Source of the DNA: Bufo bufo
Taxonomy: Eukaryota; Chordata; Amphibia; Anura; Bufonidae
Length of the DNA stretch: 64,000 nucleotides
Direction: 5' to 3'
NCBI RefSeq assembly: GCF_905171765.1
Contig: NC_053392.1
Location: forward strand, 397,262,119 to 397,326,118
The notes under the pieces are model-generated. The model was not told the DNA's origin, searched no databases, and was given only the letters and a program-made list of their open reading frames with translations. Every line of letters starts with the position of its first letter. Position 1 is the first letter of the stretch. The position numbers and the translations under genes are program-made. This document shows, one piece after another, positions 21,423 through 32,286 of the stretch.

Positions 21423-22160
21423 ATGTAAAGCGCTCTGGAATGTAGTGGCACTATATAAATAAAGATGATTATTATCACCACGCAGGAATATTTTCTAAAA
21501 GGATTTACATCCATTCTCATTTGAATTTTCAGAGAGCGACTGCATTTACATTACTGTTAACTTTATCTGGCAGGCATTTTGGCAAAGAACAGCCTGTTTA
21601 AGTTTACCAGATCTGACATTGCCGGATACTGCCATTAACCCTCGGACTACATAGACTATAATGGATCCAGCGGGGATTCCGGCACTTTCCGACATGAGGG
21701 TCAGTTTTTTGCCAGAAAGAAAAATGATGCATGCATCATTTTATGTCCGGCCGAAACCCAATACTACTGGATCCCGTTATAGTCTATAGGGTCTGGTGGT
21801 GAATGAATCCGGTGAGCTCCACTAGGCTGTCACCGTTAACAGCCTGCCGTCTCAGGTTACTGGTGATGTGAATATTGCCTAAATATGCCAGCCTAAGGTG
21901 TAAGGGATCTGTTTAGCTTTACTTGGAATATGCCTCTGTGTTCCTTTGGTTACAGATGGCATACTGGCACTTAGCATACACTGTAAAACTATAGTGCTAT
22001 AATTGTGCAGCATATTATGAAAAAAAGAACCTTATACAAATGATCAAAGTGTACCACACTGGAACATGAATTTAATGGTCTCCAACAGCAGCCTATAAGT
22101 TTTTAAGTTTTCTGTACAAAGCAGGAAAAGGTTTACAAAACTGAAATATTGTGAAGACAT

Positions 22161-22197
<37 letters not shown>

Positions 22198-22237
22198 ACT
22201 CTCACTCTCTTAAATATGTATATATATATATATATTA
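21423..22237. other. Intronic with (CT)n and (TA)n microsatellites
   Basis: A GCGCTCTGGAATGTAGTGGC / TATATAAATAAAGATGATTA tail near 21430-21475 looks like the 3' end of a short retroposon. 21620-21830 holds inverted GGATCC/CCGGC blocks of MITE type. (CT)n lies at about 22163-22209 and (TA)n at 22218-22235. No gene. Confidence 0.5.
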
Positions 22238-23768
22238 GAGTTGTTGCGATACCAAATTTTTGATTCGGTTTCGATACCATGAAAAAGTATTGCGATACTC
22301 GATACCATTCGATACCACGCGAAAAAAATAAACAAAAAAAGCCACGTGCATTCCTCATTTTTAAAAATGGCGAATCGCGCAGTTTTTATTTTATTTTTTC
22401 TGTTCCGGCATTCACCACCTAGATTTTTTTTTTATATTTTAATAGTTTGGACTTTTCTGACGTGGCGATGTAATATGTTTATTTATATATTTTATATGTG
22501 AAATTGGGAAAAGGGGGGTGATTTATACTTCATATTTTAGTGTTTTTTTTTTTTTCACTTTTTATTTAATAACTATTTCCCCCCTTAGGGGCTAGAACCT
22601 GGGATCTTTCATCCCTTTTCCTATTCACCCTGATAGATCTCTATCAGGGTGAATAGGACTCCACACTGTCCCTGCTGCTCTGTGCTTTGTGCACACAGCA
22701 TCAGGGATGTTACCATGGCAACCAGGGCTTCTGTAGCGTCCTGGCTGCCATGGTAACCGATCGGAGCCCCAGGCTTACACAGCTGGGGCTCCGATCAGAA
22801 GCTGCCACTGCACCACCAATGAGGGGGAGTGGAGAGGTCCCTGTGGCCACTGCCACCAATGATTTTAATACTGGAGGGTTGAGAGGGGCCGGCGCACTGT
22901 GCCACCAATGATTTTAATGGGATGGGGGGATTGAGGGGGGGGGGCACACTGCACCACCAATGATTTTACCCCTTTATACAGGAGGCGGGTACTAGCAGAT
23001 CAGCGGCAGTTAACTGCCGCTGATCGCAGCTCCCTGTCAGGGGCAGGGTGCCGGCAATGCGATTCTGCTGCCGGCACCCGCCTCCTGTATGTGTTAAAGA
23101 CTGACTACTGTATATGAGTCCAGACTTTCACTATTAGGCCACACAGAGCGGCGCCCAGCGATGTCTCAGCACTCACCATTTAGTCCTGGGCGCCGCTCCG
23201 TTCGCCCGCAGTGCCCCATTACTGTCTCCTCTCCTGCTCCACATGCTGCTGATTACTATCGGAGCGATGGGAGGAGACATCAGCTTCACTAGTGGGCGTT
23301 CCTTCTCCCTGGCTGTAGCGCTGTCCAATCGCAGCGCAGGGAAAAGGAACGCCCACTAGTGAAGCTGATGTCTCCTCCCATCGCTCCGATAGTAATCCTA
23401 TCATTGGTGGCGCAGTGCGCCCGCCCCTCCTCCGCCCCTCTCTTCTCATTGCCGCCCCTCCTCCACCCCCTCTCTTCTCATTGCCGCCCCTCCTCCGCCC
23501 CTCTCTTCTCATTGCCGCCCCTCCTCCGCCCCTCTCTTCTCATTGGTGGCAGCGGCAGCAGCACAGGGGGAGGGAGGACAGCTTCCTTCTCCCCGTGCTG
23601 CTGAGAGAGAACATGAGCGCGCCGATAGCAGCGCGCTCATGTTCAGAGATACTAGACTGCGCAGAAGCGCAGCCCAGTATCGAAAAAACGGAAATCCCGG
23701 TATCGTATCGATACCGGGACAAAAGTATCGATTGGGTATCGAAATTTCGATACCCGCAACAACCCTAA
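22238..23768. mobile_element. Foldback repeat with GTTGTTGCGATACC termini, copy 1
   Basis: Left end TTAGAGTTGTTGCGATACC and right end GGTATCGAAATTTCGATACC followed by CGCAACAACCCTAA. The arms hold a GATACC-rich segment, a TCCTATTCACCCTGATAGAG palindrome near 22615-22655, a CACCAATGATTTTA minirepeat and a 31-bp array CGCCCCTCTCTTCTCATTGC (23425-23550). Non-coding. Copy 2 is at 35066-39614. Confidence 0.75.
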
Positions 23769-23784
23769 TATATATATATATATA

Positions 23785-25402
23785 CAGTTGCAAGAAAAAG
23801 TATGTGAACCCTTTGGAATTATATGGATTTCTGCACAAATTGGTCATAAAATGTGATCTGATCTTCATCTAAGTTACAACAATAGACAATCACAGTCTGC
23901 TTAAACTAATAACACACAAAGAATTAAATGCTACGATGTTTTTATTGAACACACCATGTAAACATTCACAGTGCAGGTGGAAAAAGTATGTGAACCCCTA
24001 GACTAATGACATCTCCAAGAGCTAATTGGAGTGAGGTGTCAGCCAACTGGAGTCCAATAAATGAGATGAGATTGGAGGTGTTGGTTACAGCTGCCCTGCC
24101 CTATAAAAAACACACACCAGTTCTGGGTTTGCTTTTCTCAAGAAGCATTGCCTGATGTGAATGATGCCTCACACAAAAGAGCTCTCAGAAGACCTACGAT
24201 TAGGAATTGTTGACTTGCATAAAGCTGGAAAGGGTTATAAAAGTATCTCCAAAAGCCTTGCTGTTCAATAGTCCATGGTAAGACAAATTGTCTATAAATG
24301 GAGAAAGTTCAGCACTGCTTCTACTCTCCCTAGGAGTGGCCGTCCTGTAAAGATGACTGCAAGAGCACAGCGCAGACTGCTCAATGAGTTGAAGAAGAAT
24401 CCTAGAGTGTCAGCTAAAGATTTACAAAAGTCTCTGGCATATGCTAACATCCGTGTTGGCGAATCTACGATGCGTAAAACACTAAACAAGAATGGATTTC
24501 ATGGGAGGATACCACAGAAAAAGCCACTGCTGTCCAAAAGAAATTGCTGCACGTTTACAGTTTGCACAAGATCACCTGGATGTTCCACAGCAGTACTGGC
24601 AAAATATTCTGTGGACAGATGAAACCAAAGTTCAGTTGTTTTGAAGAAACACACAACACTATGTGTGGAGAAAAAGAGGCACATCACACCAACATCAAAA
24701 TCTCGTCCCAACTGTGAAGTATGGTGGTGGGGGTATCATTGTTTGGGGCTGCTTTGCTGCGTCAAGGCCTGGACGGATTGCTATCATCCAAGGAAAAATA
24801 AATTCCTAAGTTTATCAAGACATTTTGCAGGAGAACTTAAGGCCATCTGTCCACCAGCTGAAGCTCAACAGAAGATGGGTGTTGCAACAGGACAACGACC
24901 CAAAGCATAGAAGTAAATCAACAACAGAATGGCTTAAACAGAAGAAAATACGCCTTCTGGAGTGGCCCAGTCAGAGTCCTGACCTCAACCCGATTGAGAT
25001 GCTGTGGCATGACCTCAAGAAAGCGATTCACACCAGACAACCCAAGAATATTGCTGAACTGAAACAGTTCTGTAAAAAGGAATGGTTAAGAATTACTCCT
25101 GACCGTTGTGCACGTCTGATCTGCAACTACAGGAAACGTTTTGTTGAAGTTATTGCTGCCAAAGAAGGTTCAACCAGTTATTAAATCCAAGGGTTCACAT
25201 ACTTTTTCCACCTGCACTGTGAATGTTTACATGGTGTGTTCAATAAAAACATGGTAACATTTAATTCTTCGTGTGTTATTAGTTTAAGCAGACTGTGATT
25301 GTCTATTGTTGTGACTTAGATGAAATCAGATCACATTTTATGACCAATTTGTGCAGAAATCCATATCATTCCAAAGGGTTCACATACTTTTTCTTGCAAC
25401 TG
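23785..25402 (+). mobile_element. Tc1-like DNA transposon, decayed copy
   Basis: Flanked by TA at 23783-23784 and 25403-25404. Long inverted ends start CAGTTGCAAGAAAAAGTATG and extend over 100 bp. The same family, reversed, is at 40519-42142. Confidence 0.92.
24164..25184 (+). pseudogene. Tc1-like transposase, broken
   Basis: Starts [20 protein letters not shown], then a TAG stop near 24265 and the frame [20 protein letters not shown]. Helix-turn-helix and linker regions continue to about 24622, where the frame shifts. The central part (YGGGGIIVWGCFAA) is in another frame. The third part has LQQDNDPKH and [15 protein letters not shown], a DD34E core, and ends KEGSTSY. At least one stop and two shifts make it inactive. 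Confidence 0.9.
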
Positions 25403-25448
25403 TATATAACATTATTTTCATACATTGATTCTGGCATGCCTGGTTAAA

Positions 25449-25740
25449 ATGCACTTAAAGGGTCTGTATCATTTTAGCAAATGGCATTTATTATGTAGAC
25501 AAAGTAAATTCAAGACACTTACATTAGGACAAAGCTCCTTTTCCTATAGTGTGCAAGCACGGCCACTGCTCCTGGATTGCAGGGTGGTTGTAATTTCTGG
25601 ATATGAACATTATATAATGTGATGGAAAAATGAATCCAGCCAGCAAAGGAGGCAATATGGACACTCACAATACATTAGTAAGTACCTTGTATTAACTTTC
25701 TCTACATGATAAATGCTATTTGCTGACATGAGACTTTTTA
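25449..25740. mobile_element. TTAA-type MITE fragment
   Basis: Related to the palindromic element 54767-55174: both carry TCCTATAGTGTGCAAGCACG and GGAAAAATRAATNNAGCCAG in the same order. TTAA lies at the left end (25453). The right end is not clear. Confidence 0.6.
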
Positions 25741-25919
25741 TTTTTTTTCTTCCCTGTCTTCCGGGAGATAACTTTTTTATTTTTCTGTTCACATATCCAT
25801 ATGACGGCCTTGTGGGACAAGTTGTACTTTCACTGTTTGTCACTGTTTAGTATGGCATACTATGTAGTGGGAAGCTAGAAAAAAATTCCAAATAGGGTGG
25901 AATTGTAAAAAAAAGTTTT

Positions 25920-26240
25920 AGGGCTGTTTCACACGAGCGGATGCCGTGCATGACAGCCAAGACCCAATGCAGACTGCAGAAGCACGGAGCATTAACATGA
26001 TTGATAATGCTCCGTGCCTCTCTGTGATCTCTTTACTACGAAATCACAGTGAGATAAAGTTGTCACTGCAGAAGCACGGAGCATTAACATGATTGATAAT
26101 GCTCTGTGCCTCTCTGTGATCTCTTTACTACGAAATCACAGTGAGACAAAGTTGTCACTGTGATTTCGTAGTAAAGAGATCACAGAGAGGCACGGAGCAT
26201 TATCAATCATGTTAATGCTCCGTGCTTCTGAAGTCTCCCT
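25920..26240. repeat. Tandem and inverted 90-bp units, MITE-like left end
   Basis: Begins GGGCTGTTTCACACGAGCGG after TTA, a Harbinger-like terminus. The unit GCAGAAGCACGGAGCATTAA is present twice in direct order (from 25976 and 26068) and once inverted (26158-26230). The right terminus is missing. Confidence 0.75.
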
Positions 26241-27781
26241 TACAGGTTGGGTTTTGCCCCTACTGCGCTTCCTATGCGGCAAAACTGACCTGTGTCTTTC
26301 CTTCTCTGGGTCAGTACGATTACAACGATGCCACGTATGTTTAAATACTGTCAAAAATGTAAACTTTGAGAAAAAAAAAGTTTTTCTTTTATATCACCAT
26401 ATTTTGACCCCCATAACTTTTTTTTTATAGTTATGTCTACTGAGCTGTGCATGTTTTGCGGGATGATCTGTAGTTTTTATTGATACCATTTTGGAGTGTG
26501 TTTTTATCACATTTTATTCAATTTTTGGGGGTAAGAGAAGCGATGAAAAAATGTGATGCTTTTTTCCATCACGCCATTTTCCGTATTAGAAAAATGTTTA
26601 TTTTTTATTAGTTTTGTATTTATTTTTTTATTCTAAGGAAAGTAAGGGGATTAAAATTTTGTTTAGTTTTTTCTTTTTTTAAATATTTTGTACCCCCTCT
26701 AGGAGGCTACAATATCTACTAGTTAGTTTTTTAAGACTATTACCATACTCCAAGTGTGCATTCGCCGGCCTGATGCGCATGCGCACTTTGCTCAACGAAC
26801 CCGCTGCCAGGAGTCCGCACGGGCGCATCAGGCTGAGCCTATTGCGCACGCGCAGGGATCTGGCAGAGGGACGGGAGGATTGCGGAGGCGGCGCTGAGGT
26901 GAGGGAGGCGGCGCTGAGGTGAGGAAGGCGGCACTGTAGACAGGGAGGGCGGCGCTGGGCACCAGACGGCGATGGGTGCGGCCGGGCACCCTGTATTAAA
27001 GGACGTCCCCTTGGGCACCTTAGGTAGGTGATTGACAGGTTATAAAAAACTGTTTTTTTGGGCTAATAGAGCCACAAGCAGGTTTAATAAGGCCAGCTTA
27101 GGATTCATGTTATTAGTACAGACATAGGCATATGTTTAGGTTATAGGGGTAAAATCTCATGACAGAGCCCCCCGTTAATTATGTAGAGATTTGTTGCTTG
27201 AAAAATTGTTATTCTGCAGCCTTGTAGATAGACTGTGAGTACAGTAATGCATATTTATATTTATGGTTCTGGATATTTTAAAAGTCCAGTTAACAAGATG
27301 TTAACACAATTACCTAAATTGGCGTAAATTGCCTGGCATTACAGACGAGGCAGGTGGTCTTGGAATGCTAGTAAACAGATGGCAAATTTTGATAAATGTT
27401 CCCAAAGTGCTTTTTAAAATTACTAAATGGATATTTATACTTTTAACATCCATAAATTCTCTAAAACTACCACATACGTGTCACAGGGAAATGATCACTT
27501 GGACTTTTTGAACAAAATATGCAATGACTTTAAGAGGAATTAAAAACATGATTAAAACACATTAAACATAAAAATATTAATTCCAAAGCCAACAAACATA
27601 ATTATTAGGGAGTTGAAAATAAGCACATGAGACACTATCTCTCTGGTTCAAGGCTAAAAGTAGGGCTTTCAGGAAATTACTTCTTACAGCATGTGGCCGA
27701 GGTCCCAGATGTTATGCTGACTTTTTTTTGCCTAAGAAAGTATGGTTTCTGTATGTGCTGTATTTGACACTGCAGAAAGAA
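26241..27781. other. Intronic; GC-rich island at 26760-27000
   Basis: Mostly AT-rich. 26760-27000 is GC-rich with CGCATGCGCAC repeats and a short GAGGCGGCGCTGAGGTGAGG tandem; similar blocks occur inside the MITEs, so a CpG-island promoter is not supported. Nothing coding. Confidence 0.45.
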
Positions 27782-28174
27782 GACAAATCACAGAAAGAAA
27801 TATGACTTTTCATCTAAAACATAACTTTTACTATCGTTGGTTAAAATATTACCCCGTCTTAATATGAATGTTAGGCTACGTCAAATAAATAGACCAGGCC
27901 TTACTTTGGACGTATCAGGATAGTGCAGTCCGATATATAAAAATAACAGCAACTTACAGTTAGATGACTGTGGACCTGGCCATACGCTGAAATTGAAGTT
28001 GTAGAGAGGGGGAGGGGAACAAATTCCTAATACGTCCCTCAATGTACCCCTGCCTACAGGTGGAGCACCCGCGCCGAAAGGGGCGACCCCACCTCTTGGT
28101 GGCTGAGCCCTCGCTGTCGCCTAATATTACCCTGCCTGTAAGGATTGATGATGTTCGTCCCTTCTTAGCAGTTT

Positions 28175-28220
28175 GTCCCGACGCGTTTCCCCAGAAATTG
28201 TAAAGACTGGTTCACCAGGT
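28175..28220 (-). ncRNA. Decayed hammerhead, left arm
   Basis: Mirror of 28330-28378. It keeps ACCAG stem II, GAAA, CGCG and GTC plus GGGAC, but the core reads CTGGTGA instead of CTGATGA and the 5' side of stem I no longer pairs. Predicted inactive. Confidence 0.7.
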
Positions 28221-28329
28221 GCATCTTGTGATACCAGGAGGTCTGCTGTATAATTATCAGAAGTTTGCCCTCTAACATCAGATGGGCGATTATCTATTGA
28301 AACCTGCAACAATTGATCATCTATCCTGA

Positions 28330-28378
28330 GTCCCCTGATGAACCAGTCTTTACAATTTCTGGGGAAACGCGTTGGGAC
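28330..28378 (+). ncRNA. Hammerhead ribozyme, right arm (complete core, GUU site)
   Basis: GTCCC (28330-28334), CTGATGA (28335-28341), stem II ACCAG/CTGGG (28342-28346 with 28359-28363, an A-G mismatch at the base), GAAA (28364-28367), CGCG, TT, then GGGAC (28374-28378) pairing fully with the first five bases. The cleavage triplet is GUU rather than the more efficient GUC, so activity may be weaker. Confidence 0.75.
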
Positions 28379-28950
28379 AAACTGCTAAGAAGGGACGAAC
28401 ATCATCAATCCTTACAGGCAGGGTAATATTAGGCGACAGCGAGGGCTTAGCCACCGAGAGGTGGGGTCGCCCCTTTCGGGGCGGGTGATCCACCTGTAGG
28501 CAGGGGTACATTGAGGGACGTGTTAGGAATTTGTTCCCCTCATCCTCTTTACCACCTCTCTTTCACCGTATGGCCAGGTCCACAGTCATCTAACTGTAAG
28601 TTGCCGTTATTTTTATATATCGGACTGCACTATCCTGATACGTCCAAAGTACGGCCTGGTCTATTTATTTGACGTCGCCTAACATTCATATTAAGACGGG
28701 GTAATATTTTAACCAACGATAGTAAAAGTTATGTTTTAGATGAAAAGTTATATTTCTCTCTGTGATTTGTTATATTGATACTTTTCGTAACCCTATAATA
28801 CCACTGTGATTTCACTGCAGAAAGAAGACCTAAGGGGGGATTTATAAAGATTGCCGTTTTTAGTTTGCAGGTGAAAGATTCTAAAATTTTTGCCAGCTGG
28901 CATAGATTCAGTTGTGACTTGCACCAGAAAGCTGTCATAAGTAATCTTAA

Positions 28951-29257
28951 AACGGTTTTCCGAGATTTCATTACTGATGACCTATCCTGTGATTAGGTCA
29001 TCAGTATCTGATTGGTGGGAGTCCAATACCCAGAACCCACCGACGTTCAGCTGTTTGAGAAGCCTTACCTTCTCACAGCTTACTGAGCTGCTCCTTGGCC
29101 ACGTGACACATGAACATGTCATCACTCGGCCAGGAAAAGCAGAGAGAAGGCTGTGGCACTACTGCGAGCGCTGCAGCCTTCTCAAACAGCTGATCGGGGG
29201 TCCCACCGATCAGATAGAGAGGATAGGTCATCAGTTTTAAAATGTCAGAAAACCCCT
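28951..29257. mobile_element. TTAA-flanked MITE (GATAGGTCATCAGT family)
   Basis: TTAA at 28947-28950 and 29258-29261. Inner arms carry ATGACCTATCCTGT / GGATAGGTCATCAG and TTCAGCTGTTTGAGAAGSCT. The family recurs at 30997-31364 and around 39840-40120. Confidence 0.75.
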
Positions 29258-29261
29258 TTAA

Positions 29262-29597
29262 ATGTAAGTCCCTCCTGTCTACAACCTGCCTACTTCATAT
29301 CAAAGTGGCCAGCGTGGCATAAAAAGTTACATGTGTTTTTGCAAAGTAGGGCTTGAATTGACATTTTTAACTTTTTGGTGCTGCTATTCTGATGCCGGGG
29401 TCATGATAAATCTACCACATAATGTGAAGGTGTGGATGAATAGGTAGGTGGCTGTACATGCAATTTTTACTGATACTTTTTCATCCATTGAAGTGAAGTT
29501 GCCAGATAATGAATGTTGCAATGTTATAAAAAAAAAATTGAAACCCAAGATTTTCCAAATGCAAAATGAAATGCTTACAAATCTGTCCGTGTTTGTA
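29262..29597. other. Intronic, nothing recognised
   Basis: AT-rich; no frame or repeat assigned. Confidence 0.4.
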
Positions 29598-30440
29598 CCG
29601 TATTTTCCGGCGTATAAGACGACCCCTAACTTTTCCAGTTAAAATATAGGATTTGGGCTATACTCGCCGTATAAGACTACCCCTCCAACGCCATTTACTT
29701 TGGCATCAAGATCTGCAGGTAATTGCTGTGCAATTTTTGTCTTTTACCTCAGCACCATATTATGCCTTTGCAAGAATATAGTACACCAGGATACAGTGGC
29801 CTTAAATCTGTTGCTGTGATCTAGGTTAGATTTGGCCACTGAAGTGCAAACAAACATATTTTATTTTGTGTCACTACATAACCGTTTTGGCGATGCTCAT
29901 TCACCATGTCTGCTACGTGTTTTTTTTTTGTTCTTACCCCTTGGCATACTCTTTAATGCTTTTTCATTTGCTTTCCAGTCCCGAACCATCTTTTCTGTTA
30001 CTCCATATTGTCTTGCAGCAGCGCAGTTATTATGTTCCATGGCAAAGTTTACAACTAAGTTTGAAACTGGCTTCATATTTCTTTCTTCTTGCTGGTAGAG
30101 CCATGATGGGGTCTTGACTGTTAGCCATTTGTATTCTGTACTGTATGTACTGGTGCTGCACTGTATGAACTGGTACAGATTCTGGTGCTGTACTGTATGT
30201 ACAGATACTGGTGCTGTACTGTATGAACCGGTACAGATACTGGTGCTGTACTGTATTCACCACCACATGTATCTGCTCCCCAGATAGACTCTGTTTTTTC
30301 ACCACAGATAAGATGCACACCAAACTTCATTAGAGATCCGCCGTTCCAACATTAGAATTGGCTAAAGTGCAGATGCTCCTGCTTCCCTCAATCGCCAATC
30401 CTACCCAGTATACAACAACCAGCCAATCACGGCAATTGAT
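29598..30440 (-). mobile_element. Internally deleted pogo-like transposon
   Basis: Left end CCGTATTTTCCGGCGTATAA and right end ATACCGGTATTTTC are inverted partners. Between them lies only the N-terminal piece of a transposase gene on the minus strand (29920-30107) and a short tandem CTGTACTGTATG-type repeat (30135-30255). The catalytic part is absent, so the copy is non-autonomous. Confidence 0.6.
29920..30107 (-). pseudogene. N-terminal HTH (Brinker/psq-like) fragment of pogo-like transposase
   Basis: ATG at about 30104 gives MALPARRKKYEASFKL; after a one-base frame change it continues VVNFAMEHNNCAAARQYGVT then EKMVRDWKANEKALKSMPRG. The pattern (R/K-Y-x-A-x-F-K-L-x-V-V, C-A-A-A-R, V-R-D-W) is the helix-turn-helix DNA-binding start seen in pogo/Tigger-type transposases and in their domesticated relatives. 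The DDE domain is missing. Confidence 0.75.
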
Positions 30441-30554
30441 ATACCGGTATTTTCTGTGCACACTGCATACAAAGCCTGCTTGGATTGAGTAATTACTGTG
30501 AAAAATCTGGAGTATTAGCTGCACAGGCCTTACTCATTTCCTGTAACTTTTAAG

Positions 30555-31370
30555 TAAATACACAGGGGAGATTTATCAAAAGCAGAGCAAAGGAAAACTA
30601 GCTGAATTGCCCATAACAACCAATCACATTTAGGAATGCACTTGAAGCTGCCTTTTTATATCGAAATAAAGATTTTTGGTCTTAGGCATCTGGAGCTGAG
30701 CTCTTATCCATTTACATGTGTAAGACTGTAGCAGGATATTAATATTTTTTTTATTTTTTGGGGGGTAAAGTGGCAATATATCTAAGCAGTATTCATATAT
30801 GCATTGCAGTGCTTGCCTTACCTACACACCTGTAGCGCAGGTCCCGGCAGGGGCCTTAGTCGCAGATTCCAGGAAAAATAAAGAAAAATTACTGCTGCAT
30901 GCAGAGGTATTTTATTCGGGAAAATGCTGGTACTCGCGCCAGAACCCAACAGACCCCATTATAGTGAATGGGATCCAGTGGGTGCCGACAGCATATACCG
31001 ATCCAATTCTTTTGGTATCTTGTTCCTGTGCCATTGGATAGGTTGTCAGTAGCTGATCGGTGGGTGTATGACATCTGGAACCCCCGCTGATCAGCAATGT
31101 GAGCGCTGTGGTCTTTTCACATCTTACCTTAGGCCAGTGACATCACATGGCTTAAGCGCAGCTCAGTTCCATTCAAGTGAATGGGGCTTAGCTGCGATAT
31201 CGAGTACAGACACTACACAACATACAGCGCTGTTGCTTGGTAAGCTATAAGGAGGCTGACCCCCTCAAACAGTTATTCTGTGTGGGTTCCCAGGTGTAGG
31301 AGCCCCACCGATCAGATACTGATGACCTATCCTGCTGATGGTAAGACAAAGTTGGAAAACCCCTTTAACG
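30555..31370. repeat. MITE fragments
   Basis: 30565-30640 carries half of a GGGGAGATTTATCAAA / CCCATAACAACCAATCAC element, a sequence I recall from anuran genomes. 30997-31364 is a GATAGGTTGTCAGT ... ATGACCTATCCTGC foldback ending at TTAA (31365-31368). No gene. Confidence 0.55.
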
Positions 31371-32098
31371 CTTATCCTGGGCATTTAACCCCTTAGATAC
31401 CATAGTCAATTGCCACCACGGCATCTAGTTAGTTCAACAGAGGGAGGAGGCTCCCTCTGCTACCCATCAACCTCTCCCCTGTTGTGTGATTGTGGAGTGG
31501 CTATGTACTGCCATGGCAGATGGAACTTTAATAAAGTCTCCAATCCCTTCCATTACTGTATGCCTGTTAGGCTGTGCCAAAGGCTGACAATAATGCTTTA
31601 TAGAAGTGATCAAATTATTGCATTGATGCAATTTTTTGTTTAAAGAAATACAACCATTTTTCCATGACAGATGGTTTTATTTTGCAAAAGTGTAAAGAAA
31701 TAAAAACAAAGAAATACATTTGTGGGGTATTGCTGGAATTTTAGCAATCCATATAATATGGTTGACATGTTATTGAAACCAGATGGTGAATATCCTAAAA
31801 GTTTATAATTTATACAGTATTTACCACAAAATGTTTCTATTCATAATATGACTTGTCCTGCATAAAACATGCTTAAGTTTTGTTACTTTGCGGTTATTGT
31901 TGAAAAGCAGTAAGACAACCTACAAACAGCCAACATATATGTGGTATCACTGTAAATGTAGTTAACCATAGAATAAAGGTAAAATGGTAACAATGTTTTG
32001 AACTTCTGACTTTCAGGCTCCATATCTCACCATCCACTACAGCTTCCAAAGTGAGACCACCATAATTTTATAAACAATCATCTTGGCTATCTCATGTC
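31371..32098. other. Intronic, old repeat debris
   Basis: Starts with a TTTAACCCCTTAGATACC phrase resembling other repeat ends. Otherwise nothing recognised. Confidence 0.4.
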
Positions 32099-32286
32099 TA
32101 AATTGGACTTGCAACAATTTAGCATATGATTAGTTATACAGATTCTTGTCATGTAACTGCATTGTTACTGTTTTGCTCCTGGTGGTGGAACAATATTTTT
32201 CTTCTTGCATACTACAAATTACAACCTGTTCTCACATTCCCTAATAGCTCAGTGTGTTATTAAGTTGATTTCCAAGCAAAAGGTCA

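Larger units (their letters stand above)
27782..28770. mobile_element. Head-to-head inverted unit bearing two hammerhead motifs
   Basis: Two arms of about 440 bp (27782-28219 and 28332-28770) are inverted copies around a 112-bp spacer. Each arm starts, next to the spacer, with a hammerhead sequence and runs outward through CGTCCCTCAATGTACCCCTG-type sequence to the GTTAAAATATTACCCCGTCT region. No reading frame. The order of hammerhead then tail matches the outer arm of the Penelope-like element at 4208-4760, so I infer a non-autonomous, Penelope-mobilised or retrozyme-like unit. Confidence 0.7.

Noticed and set aside
26760..27000. Possible CpG-island promoter
   Set aside because: The GCATGCGCA and GGCGGCGCTGAGGTGAGG blocks resemble interiors of the MITEs and there is no adjacent exon.
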